A stretch of DNA of 64,000 nucleotides, from positions 62,001-126,000 of the forward strand of contig CAWFEI010000010.1 in NCBI GenBank assembly GCA_963814915.1, given 5' to 3'. Shown here in pieces: positions 16,048 through 28,923 of this stretch (position 1 is its first letter; the number at the start of each line of letters is the position of its first letter). Both the position numbers and the translations under genes were made by a program. The notes beneath the pieces are model-generated. The model saw only the letters and a list, made by a program, of their open reading frames with translations, had not been told where the DNA came from and made no database searches. This DNA comes from VRUE01 sp963814915 (GTDB lineage Bacteria; Actinomycetota; Thermoleophilia; Solirubrobacterales; 70-9).

Positions 16048-16952
16048 GCAAGAAGACCTTCATCGTCTTCGGTCTGGTCGTCGTAATCCTCGCGGCCGTG
16101 ATCCCGTGGCTCGCCTTCCGCGCGGACGGCGACGCCGCCAATGCCGAGCCCGTGCCGGCCGGCCTCGAACACGGCCAGAGCCTGTTCGAGACCAACTGCG
16201 GCACCTGCCACACGCTCTACGCGGCCGGGACCGACGGCAACTTCGCGCCGAACCTCGACGAACTGCTCGCCCCCGCGGGCCCGCCGGAAGGCCCGAACGC
16301 AGCGGACACGATCAAGGCAACCGAAGGCCGCGTCCTCAACGCGATCGAAAACGGCGTCGACAGCAGCACCACGCCGGGCCGTATGCCGGCCGGCATCATC
16401 GACGGCGAGCAGGCCGAAGAAGTGGCCGAATTCGTCGCCCGCACCGCCGGCCGAGGGCTAGTGGCCGAGATGCAGGGTGCTCACCACTCCCGCGTGGTCG
16501 GAGGGCCAAAACGGCGGTTCCGCCTGGAACGGCGTGTCACCGATCAGTTCGGCCTCGTCCCCACTCGAGCGAGCGGCGCCGCGGCTGAGGATCAGGTCGA
16601 TCCGGGTCCCGAACGTCGAGACCGGGTTGTTCAGCGCCCCCGGCGCCAGCGGTGGGGTGTTCGACTCCTGGCAGCAGGAGAGGCCGGGGCCGAGCAGGCC
16701 CTCGTCCCAGGCGTCACGGAATTTCCCGGGCGCGGTGAGCTGCGCGTAGGAGGTGGTCGTCGAGCCGTCCGAGGCGGAGTTGAAGTCGCCGGTCGCGACG
16801 ATCGTCCCGCCATGGGCCGGGCCCGCCAGGAACTCGGCTGCCTGTTCCTGCTGCACGAGCGGCGATTCCTCGGTTTCGAGGTGGGTGTCCACGAACCGGA
16901 ACGGGCGGTGCTTCAGCTTCGCGTCGATGCTGGCCCAGCCACGGTCGAATGA
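16044..16952 (+). CDS. membrane-anchored c-type cytochrome; frame runs on past its natural end
   Basis: Residues 5-27 are an uncleaved signal anchor (FIVFGLVVVILAAVIPWLAF). The haem c site CGTCH lies at about residue 53, and the likely sixth ligand Met is in GRMPAGI near 115. The domain ends near residue 138 with EEVAEFVARTAGRG. The reading frame then stays open to 16952 through sequence that is antisense to the neighbouring exonuclease gene, so the tail from 16458 on is not credible. A TAG lies one frame away at 16459-16461; removing one G from the GGG before it would stop the protein in the natural place. I read the true gene as about 16044-16461. It would act in electron transfer outside the membrane. 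Confidence 0.75.
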   Translation: MSKKTFIVFGLVVVILAAVIPWLAFRADGDAANAEPVPAGLEHGQSLFETNCGTCHTLYAAGTDGNFAPNLDELLAPAGPPEGPNAADTIKATEGRVLNAIENGVDSSTTPGRMPAGIIDGEQAEEVAEFVARTAGRGLVAEMQGAHHSRVVGGPKRRFRLERRVTDQFGLVPTRASGAAAEDQVDPGPERRDRVVQRPRRQRWGVRLLAAGEAGAEQALVPGVTEFPGRGELRVGGGRRAVRGGVEVAGRDDRPAMGRARQELGCLFLLHERRFLGFEVGVHEPERAVLQLRVDAGPATVE

Positions 16953-17667
16953 CAGCGGGCCGACCGGCGATGCGATGCTCTGCTGCGGCGCGTAGCGCCC
17001 GCTCTGCGGGTTGCTCCAGGTCAGTCCGGCGTGTCGTCGTTGACGAGGATCACGTCGCGGTCTTCGAGCGTCACGGCAGCAGGTGAATTGCCGGTCCTTC
17101 GAGGACCGGGCAGGTGCTTGCCGAGACGACGAGCGGCGCCGGGCCGATTTTCGCGTTGTTCGCGATCGAGGCGGCCGTGTAGTGCAGGCCCCGTTCGGCG
17201 AGCGCCGCTTCGAGGATGGTGAGGAAGTCATAGCCGGGAGGCGGGTTGAGGCCTTCGGTCGTCCACTTCGTCACCTCCTGCAGGCCGATCAGGTCCGGCT
17301 CCTTCTTATCGATCTCGTTCGCGACCGCCTGGGCGCGCGCCGGGAAGTTCGTGTACTGCACGGTCGCGTAGATCCGCGCGACGGCTTCGATGAATCCTTC
17401 CGGGGTCGCCGCTTCGAGCGCCGGCCCGAGGCTGGAGCCCAGATAGAGGTTCTGCGTCATCACGTTCAGGTTGCGCTTGCCATGGCCGTGGTGGCCGTGG
17501 TGGTCATCACCGTGATGGGACGCTTGACCGTGAGCCGTGGCCGTGGCCGTGGCCGTTGTCGTGACCGTGCCCGTGGGCACTGGCCACGACAGGCAGCAGT
17601 GCGAAGACGAAGGCCGCCGCGATCGCCGCGAGGAAGGTGCGGCGAGCCGGTGCGTGAGCGTGACTCA
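16458..17667 (-). pseudogene. secreted endonuclease/exonuclease/phosphatase, three frame breaks
   Basis: A TTG at 17667 preceded by AGGAGGAACC starts a signal peptide (FLAAIAAAFVFALLPVVASA) followed by a His/Gly-rich stretch. The frame then shifts near 17540, and the EEP domain begins with LNVMTQNLYLGSSL, continues with DLIGLQEVTKW, breaks near 17088 (HLLP to VTLEDRDVILVNDDTPD), breaks again near 17030 and ends with FVDTHLETEES, VATGDFNS, RIDLILSRG and WPSDHAGVVSTLHL. All catalytic positions are present once the frames are joined. At the two later breaks, adding one C to a C run restores the frame. The protein would be an exported phosphodiesterase or nuclease. Recent decay or sequencing error are both possible. 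Confidence 0.75.
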
Positions 17668-17751
17668 AGAGGTTCCTCCTGTTATCCGTGATTGGTCGAG
17701 GCGCCTCCCCGGTGCCCGCTGTCACGGTGCGCGAACCCAATATACGCACAT

Positions 17752-17764
17752 CGATTTGAAATCG
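17752..17764. promoter_or_regulatory. palindrome upstream of dnaK
   Basis: CGATTTGAAATCG is a perfect 13-bp palindrome with a central G, about 100 bp before the dnaK start. The surrounding 60 bp are much AT-richer than the window, as expected for a promoter. It could be an operator. The canonical HspR box (CTTGAGT-N7-ACTCAAG) is not present as such; only a half-like AGTCAAG occurs near 17826. Confidence 0.4.
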
Positions 17765-17860
17765 ACCGCAAATCTGCCATACTGCCACTTAGATTTTTGG
17801 AGTCCGCTCGGCGGCTCTCAACTCAGTCAAGAAGAAAACCCTGGACTTCGGAGGTAATTG

Positions 17861-19743
<1,883 letters not shown>

Positions 19744-19747
<4 letters not shown>

Positions 19748-20268
19748 GGCCGGATGAGAGGGACGACCTAGGGACGGATGGCCCGCCACCCGCGGGAGGG
19801 GAGCAGGTCGAGCACGATCTCGATGCGCTGCTCAAGGAGCGGGACGACTACCTCGACCTTGCCAAGCGGACGAAGGCCGACTTCGAGAACTTTCGCAAGC
19901 GGATGAGCGCGGATGTGCTCGCCGCGGCCGGGCGAGGGAAAGCTGACGTGCTGCGGGACGTTCTCCCCGTGCTCGATGACTTGGAGCGGGCGCTGCAGGC
20001 TGCCGGCCTGGACCCCGAGGGCGACTCCGAGGACGGGCTGGCGCATGGGGTGCTGCTGGTCTTTCGGAGCCTGCGCGAGACGCTGGGCAAGCATGGGATC
20101 GAGTCCGTCGACCCGAAGGGGGAGAAGTTCGACCCGAACCTGCACGAGGCGCTCTCGATGCAGCCGGTCGAGGGGACCGATTCGGGCGTCGTCGTCGAGA
20201 CGATGCAGAAGGGCTACCGCCTGGGCGAGCAGCTGATCCGGCCCGCCCGGGTCGTGGTGGCGGAGTAG
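19744..20268 (+). CDS. grpE: nucleotide exchange factor GrpE
   Basis: GrpE releases ADP from DnaK. The 174-residue protein has the long dimerising helix (LDALLKERDDYLDLAKRTKA, residues 29-48, continuing FENFRKRM) and the C-terminal beta domain (FDPNLHEALSM near 135, VVVETMQKGYRLGEQLIRPA to the end). The GTG start overlaps the dnaK stop by four bases. Bases 19782-19798 in its first codons are identical over 17 nt to the right half of a palindrome at 52851-52906. Confidence 0.96.
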
Positions 20269-20277
20269 GCGGCGCTC

Positions 20278-21186
20278 TTGGCTGAGGACCTCTACAAGGT
20301 CTTGGGCGTCGCCAAGTCGGCGTCCGACGACGAGATCAAGAAAGCCCACCGCAAGCTGGTCCGCAAATACCACCCGGACCGCAACCCCGGCGATGCCGCC
20401 GCGGAGGAGAAGTTCAAGGAGATCCAGGGCGCCTACGACACGCTCTCGGACCCCGAGAAGCGCGAGGAGTACGACTCGGGTGGCGCTAGCGCGTTCCAGG
20501 GGTTCGGCGGCGGCGGTCGCGGCCCGTTCACCGCGGGGCCCGCCGGGCAGGGCGGCTTCGTCGACCTCGGCGACCTGATCTCGTCGATGTTCGGCCGCGG
20601 TGGCGGTGGTCCGGGCGAGTTTGCCCAACAGCCGGGCCGCGACCTCGAAACGGAAGTGCAGCTTGGCTTCAAGCAGGCGATCGACGGCACGCAGCTGACC
20701 GTCCCCGGGGCCGGGGGCAAGCGCTACAAGGCCAACATCCCGGCCGGGGTCAAGGACGGCGCCCGCATCCGCCTCGCCGGCAAAGGGGAGCCCAGCCCGA
20801 GCGGCGGGCCGCCCGGCGACCTCTACGTGGTCACCCGCGTCAACCCGTCACCCGTCTTCAAGCGGCTCGACGGCGGCAACCTCGAGGTGACGGTGCCGAT
20901 CGCGATCGCCGAGGCGCTGCGCGGGGCGACGATCGAGGTGCCGACCCTGGAGGGGACGAAGAAGATCAAGGTCCCGCCCGGGACCGGGCACGGCACGATC
21001 CAGCGCCTGCGCGGCGAGGGCCCGCCGAAGCCCGGCGGCAAGGGCCGCGGCGACATCCGCTACCGGCTCGAGATCGAGGTGCCGAAGGAGCTGACCGAGG
21101 AGCAGCGGGAGGCCGCCGACAAGCTGGCCGAGGCGCTCAACGGCGCCGACCCGCGCGCCGAGCTACTGCGGAAGGCCGCGCGATGA
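20278..21186 (+). CDS. dnaJ: DnaJ-type co-chaperone without zinc finger (CbpA-like)
   Basis: The J domain spans residues 4-68 with HPD at about 34 (KYHPDRNPGDA), followed by a Gly/Phe linker (residues 72-110). Two beta-barrel C-terminal domains follow directly (LETEVQLGFKQAIDGTQ near 122; VTVPIAIAEALRGATIEVPT near 200). The four CxxCxGxG motifs of class A DnaJ are absent, so this is a class B protein of 302 residues. It stimulates DnaK ATPase and delivers substrates. Start TTG at 20278, ten bases after grpE, before the usual EDLYKVLGV. A second, zinc-finger DnaJ may exist elsewhere in the genome. Confidence 0.92.
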   Translation: MAEDLYKVLGVAKSASDDEIKKAHRKLVRKYHPDRNPGDAAAEEKFKEIQGAYDTLSDPEKREEYDSGGASAFQGFGGGGRGPFTAGPAGQGGFVDLGDLISSMFGRGGGGPGEFAQQPGRDLETEVQLGFKQAIDGTQLTVPGAGGKRYKANIPAGVKDGARIRLAGKGEPSPSGGPPGDLYVVTRVNPSPVFKRLDGGNLEVTVPIAIAEALRGATIEVPTLEGTKKIKVPPGTGHGTIQRLRGEGPPKPGGKGRGDIRYRLEIEVPKELTEEQREAADKLAEALNGADPRAELLRKAAR

Positions 21187-21535
21187 GCGCGATGCGCCGC
21201 CAACGGGTCGAGATCGCGGTTGACGACGAACAGGGCGTCTTCATGATCTCGGTCGCCGCCGAGCTCGCCCACATGCACCCGCAGACGCTGCGCATGTACG
21301 AGGCGCGCGGGCTGATCGAGCCGCAGCGCTCGGCCAAGAACACCCGCCTCTACTCGCAGCTCGACGTCGAGCGCCTGCGCCACATCCAGCGGCTCACCTC
21401 CGCCGGGCTCAACCTCAGCGGGGTCGAAATCGTGCTCGAGATGGAAGCCGAGGTCGAGCGGATGAAGGCAAAGCTCGAGCGGATGCGCCGCCACGCCGCC
21501 GAGCTCGAACGGCAGATGGCCAGGAAAGGAATCTG

Positions 21536-21536
<1 letters not shown>
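21183..21536 (+). CDS. hspR: heat-shock repressor HspR (MerR family)
   Basis: The 117-residue protein has the MerR winged helix (FMISVAAELAHMHPQTLRMY, residues 20-39, then EARGLIEPQRS and NTRLYSQLDVERLRHIQRL), and a coiled coil from about 80 (VEIVLEMEAEVERMKAKLER). In actinobacteria HspR, with DnaK as corepressor, represses the dnaK and clpB promoters, so this gene most likely controls its own operon. ATG overlaps the dnaJ stop; its own stop overlaps the clpB start by one base. Confidence 0.94.
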
Positions 21537-24157
<2,621 letters not shown>

Positions 24158-24236
24158 GCGATCCGACGTAAGCTTGTGCGGGTTCAAACAGATGTTGAGA
24201 CAGCGTCACATCAACGGCAATCCGAAGGGGCGTAGC

Positions 24237-25058
24237 GTGCGCTTCCTGCTCGGCATCGCCGACCTCGCCCGCTGGCCCTTCGAGCGCGCCGCCTGGGCGG
24301 TCGAGCGCGGCGCGATCTGGCCGCTGCGCGAGCGGGCCGCGGGTTGGAGCCCTCCGTCTCGCGGCGCGGGCGCCGCGGCGCTCGGCGCGATCGTCGGCGC
24401 CGCCCTGCTCGTCGCCGTGCTCCTGCTCCCCGGAGGCGGCGGCACCGCCCCGCGCGAGCGGGTTGCCGCACCGGCCCGGGTCGCGATCGCCACCCCCGAC
24501 CCGAAGCCCGCCGCGACGAAGCCCGACGGCCCGGTCCTGCAAGGGGGGACTCCCGACTTCAGCGTCGGCAAGAGCGTCGGCGTCGCCAAGGCCGGCGCCG
24601 GCGAATCCGGCGAGGCCCCGGCCAACTCTGCCAGCGCCCCGGCGACCGAAGGCGAAGGCGGTGAAGAAGCCGCGACGGCGGGCGCCGAAGAAGGGACCGC
24701 GGCGACCGCCTCCAGCAAGAAGCCGGTCCCGGCCGGCCCGGCCGCGATGAAAGTCGCCCGGCGCTTCTCGGAGGCCTTCGTCTTCTATGAGATCGGCAAA
24801 CGCCCGGCCCGCGCCAAGACCGTCTTCGGCGAGACCGCGACGCCGCGGCTCGCCGAAGCGTTGGGCGAACGGCCGCCGCGCCTGCCGGCCGACGCCAAGG
24901 TGCCGAAGGCCAAGGTCCTCAATCTCGTCCCCGGCCCGCGGGCCGGCAAGGCCTACACGGTCAGCGTCTCGCTGCTGCGGATCGGGCTGACCAGCGAGCT
25001 GCGGCTGGAGCTGAACAAGAAGCAGGGAGCCTGGGTCGTGACGGACGTGAGGGGATGA
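24237..25058 (+). CDS. membrane-anchored protein of unknown function
   Basis: I do not recognise a family. With the GTG at 24237 (AAGGGG seven bases upstream) the protein has 273 residues; an ATG at 24192 in the same frame is the alternative. A single hydrophobic helix lies at about residues 45-67 (ALGAIVGAALLVAVLLLP). The first 40 residues are Arg-rich, so the bulk is probably outside. Residues 75-165 are a low-complexity Ala/Gly/Glu linker, and 170-273 a compact domain (KVARRFSEAFVFYEIGKRPA ... YTVSVSLLRIGLTSELRLEL) with the look of a small alpha+beta fold. Its stop overlaps the ATG of the transglycosylase (ATGA), which argues for a joint role at the cell envelope. Confidence 0.65.
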   Translation: MRFLLGIADLARWPFERAAWAVERGAIWPLRERAAGWSPPSRGAGAAALGAIVGAALLVAVLLLPGGGGTAPRERVAAPARVAIATPDPKPAATKPDGPVLQGGTPDFSVGKSVGVAKAGAGESGEAPANSASAPATEGEGGEEAATAGAEEGTAATASSKKPVPAGPAAMKVARRFSEAFVFYEIGKRPARAKTVFGETATPRLAEALGERPPRLPADAKVPKAKVLNLVPGPRAGKAYTVSVSLLRIGLTSELRLELNKKQGAWVVTDVRG

Positions 25059-25187
25059 GGAGGGTCCGCCTCAAGCCCCGTCGCGCACGTCCTGCGGCGG
25101 CGGACACTGCGCGCTGCGTCCTTGCCCCGCTTGGTCCGGCGCACGCCAGCCGCGCACGACGAGTCTTTCGGCAGACCCTCCTCATCC
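25053..25187. repeat. 135-bp foldback element over the transglycosylase start
   Basis: Perfect 14-bp terminal inverted repeats: GGATGAGGAGGGTC at 25053-25066 and GACCCTCCTCATCC at 25174-25187, with a few more pairs inside. The left arm contains the stop of the upstream gene and the ATG of the next; the right arm lies in codons of the signal peptide. Part of the core (minus strand TGGCGTGCGCC, then AAGGACGC) resembles the cores at 39621 and 51677. Confidence 0.65.
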
Positions 25188-26764
25188 TGGTGGTTTTTGG
25201 AGTCTTTTCTGCTGGTGCTTTCGCCGACGAACCCGCGAGTCAGACCGAAGCGCCCGCTCCCACCCCGGCTCCAGTTCAGCGCGGCGATGCGCTGGAAGCG
25301 CCAGCCGCAGAACCCGAAGCACACGAACCGCAGCCGGAATCCAGCGGCGGGGTGACCGCGAAGCCCGAACCGAAGCCGTCCCCGCAGGCCGCCGAAAAGC
25401 GCGAACCCGAAGACGGCGCCGCGGAAGCGCCCTCCGCCCCACCCTCCTTCTCCGTTCCGCTGCTGCCCGGCTCGAGCTGCGCGCCCTCGGGGGTGCCCGC
25501 GGTGCTCGTGCCCGTCTACCAGCGCGCCGCCACCGCCTACGGCCTCGGCTCCCAGGGGGCCAGCGTGCTCGCAGCGATCAACGGGGTCGAGACCGCCTTC
25601 GGCACCAACCTCAACGTCTCCTCGGCCGGCGCGGTCGGCTGGATGCAGTTCATGCCGGAAACCTGGGCCGGCTACGGGGTCGACGCCAACGGCGACGGGG
25701 TCAAAGACCCCAACAACCCCGAAGACGCGATCTTCGCCGCCGCCTCCTACCTGCGCGCGGCGGGTGCGCCGGTCGACTGGTACACCGCCGTCTTCGCCTA
25801 CAACCACGCCGACTGGTACGTCGCCGAGGTGCTCGCCAACGCCCAGTGCTACGGACAGCTCGGCGGCGGCGCGGTCAGCGGCGCCTTCGAACTGACGCCG
25901 AAGCTGAAGGTGCTGAGCTGCGACACCGCGAAGCCCTGGCGCAAGCGGGTCCCGGCGAAGTACCTCAACGCCTTCGAGAGCGCCGCCGCCCGCTACGACC
26001 TCGGGCAGCGCGGCGTCTGGGCGCTCGCCGCGGTGGCGCGCCTGGAGTCGAACTTCGGACGCAGCATTTCGAAGGCTGAACTGGCGCGGCACGGCGCCCT
26101 CGGCCTGGTCGGCGAGGAGTGGAAGAGCTACTCCGTCGACGGCGACGGCGACGGGCGCATCCGCCGCCAGGACCCCGACGACTCGGCGGCGACGCTGGCG
26201 CGGCTGATCTGGTCGGCCGGCGGCCTGCGGGCGGGGCTGTTCGAGCACAACCACGCCAAGTGGTACGTCGACGCCGTGCTCGCCGACGCGGACAAGATCG
26301 AAGGCAAGTGCGAGACGAGCACGGTCGATTGGGCGCTGGCGCTGCCCAACGCGGTGATCGCTCCGATCGACTGGAACAACCTGACCCTCTCCAACCAGCT
26401 CGAGAAGCAGGATCTCGAAAGCGGCGCGATCGACCCGCGCATCGTCGGCCTGCTCGGGGCGATCACCCAGTCGCACCAGATCACGATCTCGGCGCTGCGC
26501 TCCGACCACTCCGAACTGACGACCGAAGGCAACGTCTCCAACCACTTCTACGGCCGGGCGATGGACATCGCCGCGGTCGACGGCGTCTCCTGCACGGACA
26601 CCTCGCCGACGGCGCCCTGCGCGCAGCTGGCGACGACCCTCTCCCAGCTCCCCGCCCCGGCGATGCCGACCGAGCTGATCTACTGCTTCGACGTCGACGG
26701 GCCGGGCCCGGCCTTCGCCCGCAGCGACCACTGCGACCACGTGCACGCCGGCTACGACGGCTAA
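25055..26764 (+). CDS. secreted lytic transglycosylase with duplicated SLT-like domain and M15-like C-terminus
   Basis: A 569-residue exported peptidoglycan enzyme. The signal peptide core (TLLILVVFGVFSAGAFA) begins only at residue 41; the preceding 40 residues come from a foldback element. A Pro/Ala/Glu linker runs to about 130. The first lytic transglycosylase domain (about 145-265) has NGVETAFGTNL with the catalytic Glu and GAVGWMQFMPETWAGYG, the MltB/SLT pattern. A second related domain (295-400) reads ARLESNFGRS and GALGLVGEEWKSY, where the QFMP segment is lost, so it may only bind. The C-terminal part has SNHFYGRAMDIAAVDG and DHCDHVHAGY, like M15/DUF peptidases (His-Asp-His). Role: cell-wall remodelling. 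The ATG overlaps the upstream stop. Confidence 0.8.
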   Translation: MRRVRLKPRRARPAAADTARCVLAPLGPAHASRARRVFRQTLLILVVFGVFSAGAFADEPASQTEAPAPTPAPVQRGDALEAPAAEPEAHEPQPESSGGVTAKPEPKPSPQAAEKREPEDGAAEAPSAPPSFSVPLLPGSSCAPSGVPAVLVPVYQRAATAYGLGSQGASVLAAINGVETAFGTNLNVSSAGAVGWMQFMPETWAGYGVDANGDGVKDPNNPEDAIFAAASYLRAAGAPVDWYTAVFAYNHADWYVAEVLANAQCYGQLGGGAVSGAFELTPKLKVLSCDTAKPWRKRVPAKYLNAFESAAARYDLGQRGVWALAAVARLESNFGRSISKAELARHGALGLVGEEWKSYSVDGDGDGRIRRQDPDDSAATLARLIWSAGGLRAGLFEHNHAKWYVDAVLADADKIEGKCETSTVDWALALPNAVIAPIDWNNLTLSNQLEKQDLESGAIDPRIVGLLGAITQSHQITISALRSDHSELTTEGNVSNHFYGRAMDIAAVDGVSCTDTSPTAPCAQLATTLSQLPAPAMPTELIYCFDVDGPGPAFARSDHCDHVHAGYDG

Positions 26765-26815
26765 CCCCCAGCCGTCCGAGTAACGTAGGGCCGTACCCCG
26801 CTACAGGAGGCCTCC

Positions 26816-27097
26816 ATGCCCACTTACGTGATGCTGACCAACCTGACCGCCGAGGGCGTGCGCACGCTCAAGAACAACCCGGGACGGGTTGCCGAGGTGA
26901 ACAAGGAGGTCGAACAGATCGGCGCCAAGGTGCAGGCGCAGTACGCGACCCTGGGCCAATACGACTTCGTGACGATCGTCGAGGCGCCCGACGACCAGAC
27001 GATGGCCAAGGTCTCGGTCGAGCTCGGCTCGCGCGGGACAATGACCAGCCAGACGCTGGCGGCGATGCCCGCCGACGTGCTCTCCGACTCTCTTTAA
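26816..27097 (+). CDS. GYD-domain protein
   Basis: A 93-residue protein that matches the GYD domain pattern: MPTYVMLTNLTAEGVRTLK at the start, YATLGQYDFVTIVEAPDD in the middle (the position of the family's name motif) and SVELGSRGTMTSQTL near the end. GYD proteins are small ferredoxin-like folds of unknown role, frequently beside biosynthetic genes. AGGAGG precedes the ATG by six bases. purD starts 13 bp downstream, so it probably belongs to the purine transcription unit, but no purine function is established. Confidence 0.85.
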   Translation: MPTYVMLTNLTAEGVRTLKNNPGRVAEVNKEVEQIGAKVQAQYATLGQYDFVTIVEAPDDQTMAKVSVELGSRGTMTSQTLAAMPADVLSDSL

Positions 27098-27110
27098 GGC
27101 GCCGCCTCCC

Positions 27111-28385
27111 ATGCGCGTGCTTGTTGTCGGGGCCGGCGGGCGCGAGCACGCGATGGTGCGGGCCTTCGCGCGCTCGCCCCACGCGCCGGAGCTGCTCTGC
27201 GTGCCCGGCAACGCCGGCATCGCCGCCGACGCCGAGTGCCTGCCGGAAGTCGGCGCCGAAGACGTCGCGGCGATCGTCGCCACGGCCCGCGAGCGCGCCG
27301 TCGACCTGGTCGCGGTCGGGCCGGAGGCGCCGCTGGTCGGCGGCCTGGTCGACGCCCTGGAGGATGCCGGGATAGCCGCTTTCGGGCCGCGCGCGGCGGC
27401 GGCCGAGCTGGAGGGCTCGAAGGCCTTCGCGAAGGCGCTGATGAAAGAGGCCGGAGTGCCGACCGCCGCGCACCTGCTTCTGAGCAGCCGCGAGGAGGCG
27501 CTCGAGCACCTCGCCCGCGCCGCTTACCCGGCCGTGCTCAAGGCCGACGGCCTGGCGGCGGGCAAGGGTGTGATCCTCGCCGCCTCCGAGGCCGAGGCGC
27601 GCGACGCGGTCGAGGTCTTCTTCGGCGAGCGGCGCTTCGGCGCGACCACGGTCGTGCTCGAGGAGTTCCTCGAGGGCGAGGAGCTTTCCCTGCTCGCCCT
27701 CTGCGACGGCGAGAACGTCGTCCCCCTGGCGCCGGCCCAGGATTACAAGCGGATCTTCGACGGCGACGAGGGGCCCAACACCGGCGGCATGGGCAGCTAC
27801 TCGCCGGTGCCCGGCTTCGGCCCGGACGAGGTCGACGAGATCGTCGACGCCGTCCACCGCCCTGTCGTCGCCGCGATGGCGGCCCGCGGGGCGCGCTTCC
27901 ACGGCGTCCTCTACGCCGGGCTGATGGTCGGCCCCGACGGCGCCAAGGTGCTCGAGTTCAACACCCGCTTCGGCGACCCCGAGACGCAGGCGGTGCTGCC
28001 GCGGCTGCGCTCGGACCTGCTCGACCTCTGCCTGGCGGCGCGCGAGCCGGGCGGGCTCGCCGGGGTCGAGGCCGAGTTCGGCGAGGACTGGGCGGTGACC
28101 CTGGTGCTGGCCTCGGCCGGCTACCCGGAGTCCTCCTCGAAGGGCGACGTCATCCACGGCCTCGCGGCGGCCGCCGAGCTGGCCGAAGTCACCCACGCGG
28201 GGACGGCGGCGCGCGACGGCGAGGTCGTCACGGCGGGCGGGCGGGTGCTCAACGTCACCGCACTCGGGCCGACGCCGGCCGCGGCACGCGAACGCGCATA
28301 CGATGCTGCCGGTCGGATCTCCTTCGACGGGATGCAGATCCGGTCCGACATCGCCGCCCGCGCAGTCGAGCGGGTACCCAGTTGA
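27111..28385 (+). CDS. purD: phosphoribosylamine-glycine ligase
   Basis: GAR synthetase joins glycine to 5-phosphoribosylamine with ATP. The 424-residue protein has the N-domain (VLVVGAGGREHAMVRAFARS), the ATP-grasp domain from about 100 (EGSKAFAKALMKEAGVPTA, VLKADGLAAGKGV near 145, EEFLEGEELSLLALCDG) with the conserved NTGGMGSYSPVP near 222, and the metal-binding LEFNTRFGDPETQ near 284. Typical length. First gene of the purine cluster; the purE ATG lies four bases after its stop. Confidence 0.96.
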   Translation: MRVLVVGAGGREHAMVRAFARSPHAPELLCVPGNAGIAADAECLPEVGAEDVAAIVATARERAVDLVAVGPEAPLVGGLVDALEDAGIAAFGPRAAAAELEGSKAFAKALMKEAGVPTAAHLLLSSREEALEHLARAAYPAVLKADGLAAGKGVILAASEAEARDAVEVFFGERRFGATTVVLEEFLEGEELSLLALCDGENVVPLAPAQDYKRIFDGDEGPNTGGMGSYSPVPGFGPDEVDEIVDAVHRPVVAAMAARGARFHGVLYAGLMVGPDGAKVLEFNTRFGDPETQAVLPRLRSDLLDLCLAAREPGGLAGVEAEFGEDWAVTLVLASAGYPESSSKGDVIHGLAAAAELAEVTHAGTAARDGEVVTAGGRVLNVTALGPTPAAARERAYDAAGRISFDGMQIRSDIAARAVERVPS

Positions 28386-28389
28386 CGAG

Positions 28390-28899
28390 ATGACCCTGGA
28401 ACCGAGAGAGGAAGAGATGAGCGAGATCTCAGAAGAGCCGCGGCCGAGCGGCGCGACCGCGATGCCGGCGGTGGAGGAGGCGTTCGAGGAGATCGAGGTC
28501 GACGCCCCCCACGTCGGAATCATCATGGGCTCGAAGAACGACAAGCCGAAGATGCAGCCCGCCGGCGCCGCCCTGCACGAGGCGGGGATCCGTTACGAGG
28601 TGCGCGTGATGAGCGCCCACCGCGACCCCGAGCTGGTCCGCGAGTACTGCCACAGCGCGCGCATGCGCGGCCTGCGGGCGATCATTGCGGGCGCCGGCAT
28701 GTCGGCGGCGCTGCCCGGTGTCGCCGCCGCCCACACCGACCTGCCGGTGATCGGTGTGCCGATCCTCGGCAAGAGCCTCGGCGGGCTCGACGCGCTGCTC
28801 TCGGCGGTGCAGATGCCGCCCGGCGTCCCGGTCGCCTGCGTGGCGGTCGACGGGGCCAAGAACGCGGGGTTGTTGGCGGTCCGGATAATCAACAGCTGA
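28390..28899 (+). CDS. purE: AIR carboxylase / N5-CAIR mutase, PurE-type, divergent active site
   Basis: PurE forms CAIR in purine synthesis. With ATG 28390 the protein has 169 residues; ATG 28417 (after GAGAGGAAGAG) is equally possible and gives 160. The family core is clear: VGIIMGSKNDKPKM (near 38), VRVMSAHRDPELV (near 68), AGMSAALPGVAAAHTDLPVIGVPI (partly quoted as AGMSAALPGV, near 98). Two points differ from class I PurE: GSDSDW is GSKNDK, and the histidine of the AGGAAHLPGM loop is Ala here. No purK lies nearby. Whether it acts on N5-CAIR or directly on AIR and CO2 is therefore open. Confidence 0.88.
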   Translation: MTLEPREEEMSEISEEPRPSGATAMPAVEEAFEEIEVDAPHVGIIMGSKNDKPKMQPAGAALHEAGIRYEVRVMSAHRDPELVREYCHSARMRGLRAIIAGAGMSAALPGVAAAHTDLPVIGVPILGKSLGGLDALLSAVQMPPGVPVACVAVDGAKNAGLLAVRIINS

Positions 28900-28923
28900 C
28901 GGGAATTACCTTGGACGCCACCA

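Noticed and set aside
16462..16952. C-terminal extension of the cytochrome c
   Set aside because: It is antisense to the exonuclease gene; a one-base correction restores a stop at the natural end of the domain.
17820..17840. Canonical HspR (HAIR) operator before dnaK
   Set aside because: Only one half-like AGTCAAG is seen; the partner CTTGAGT at the right spacing is missing.
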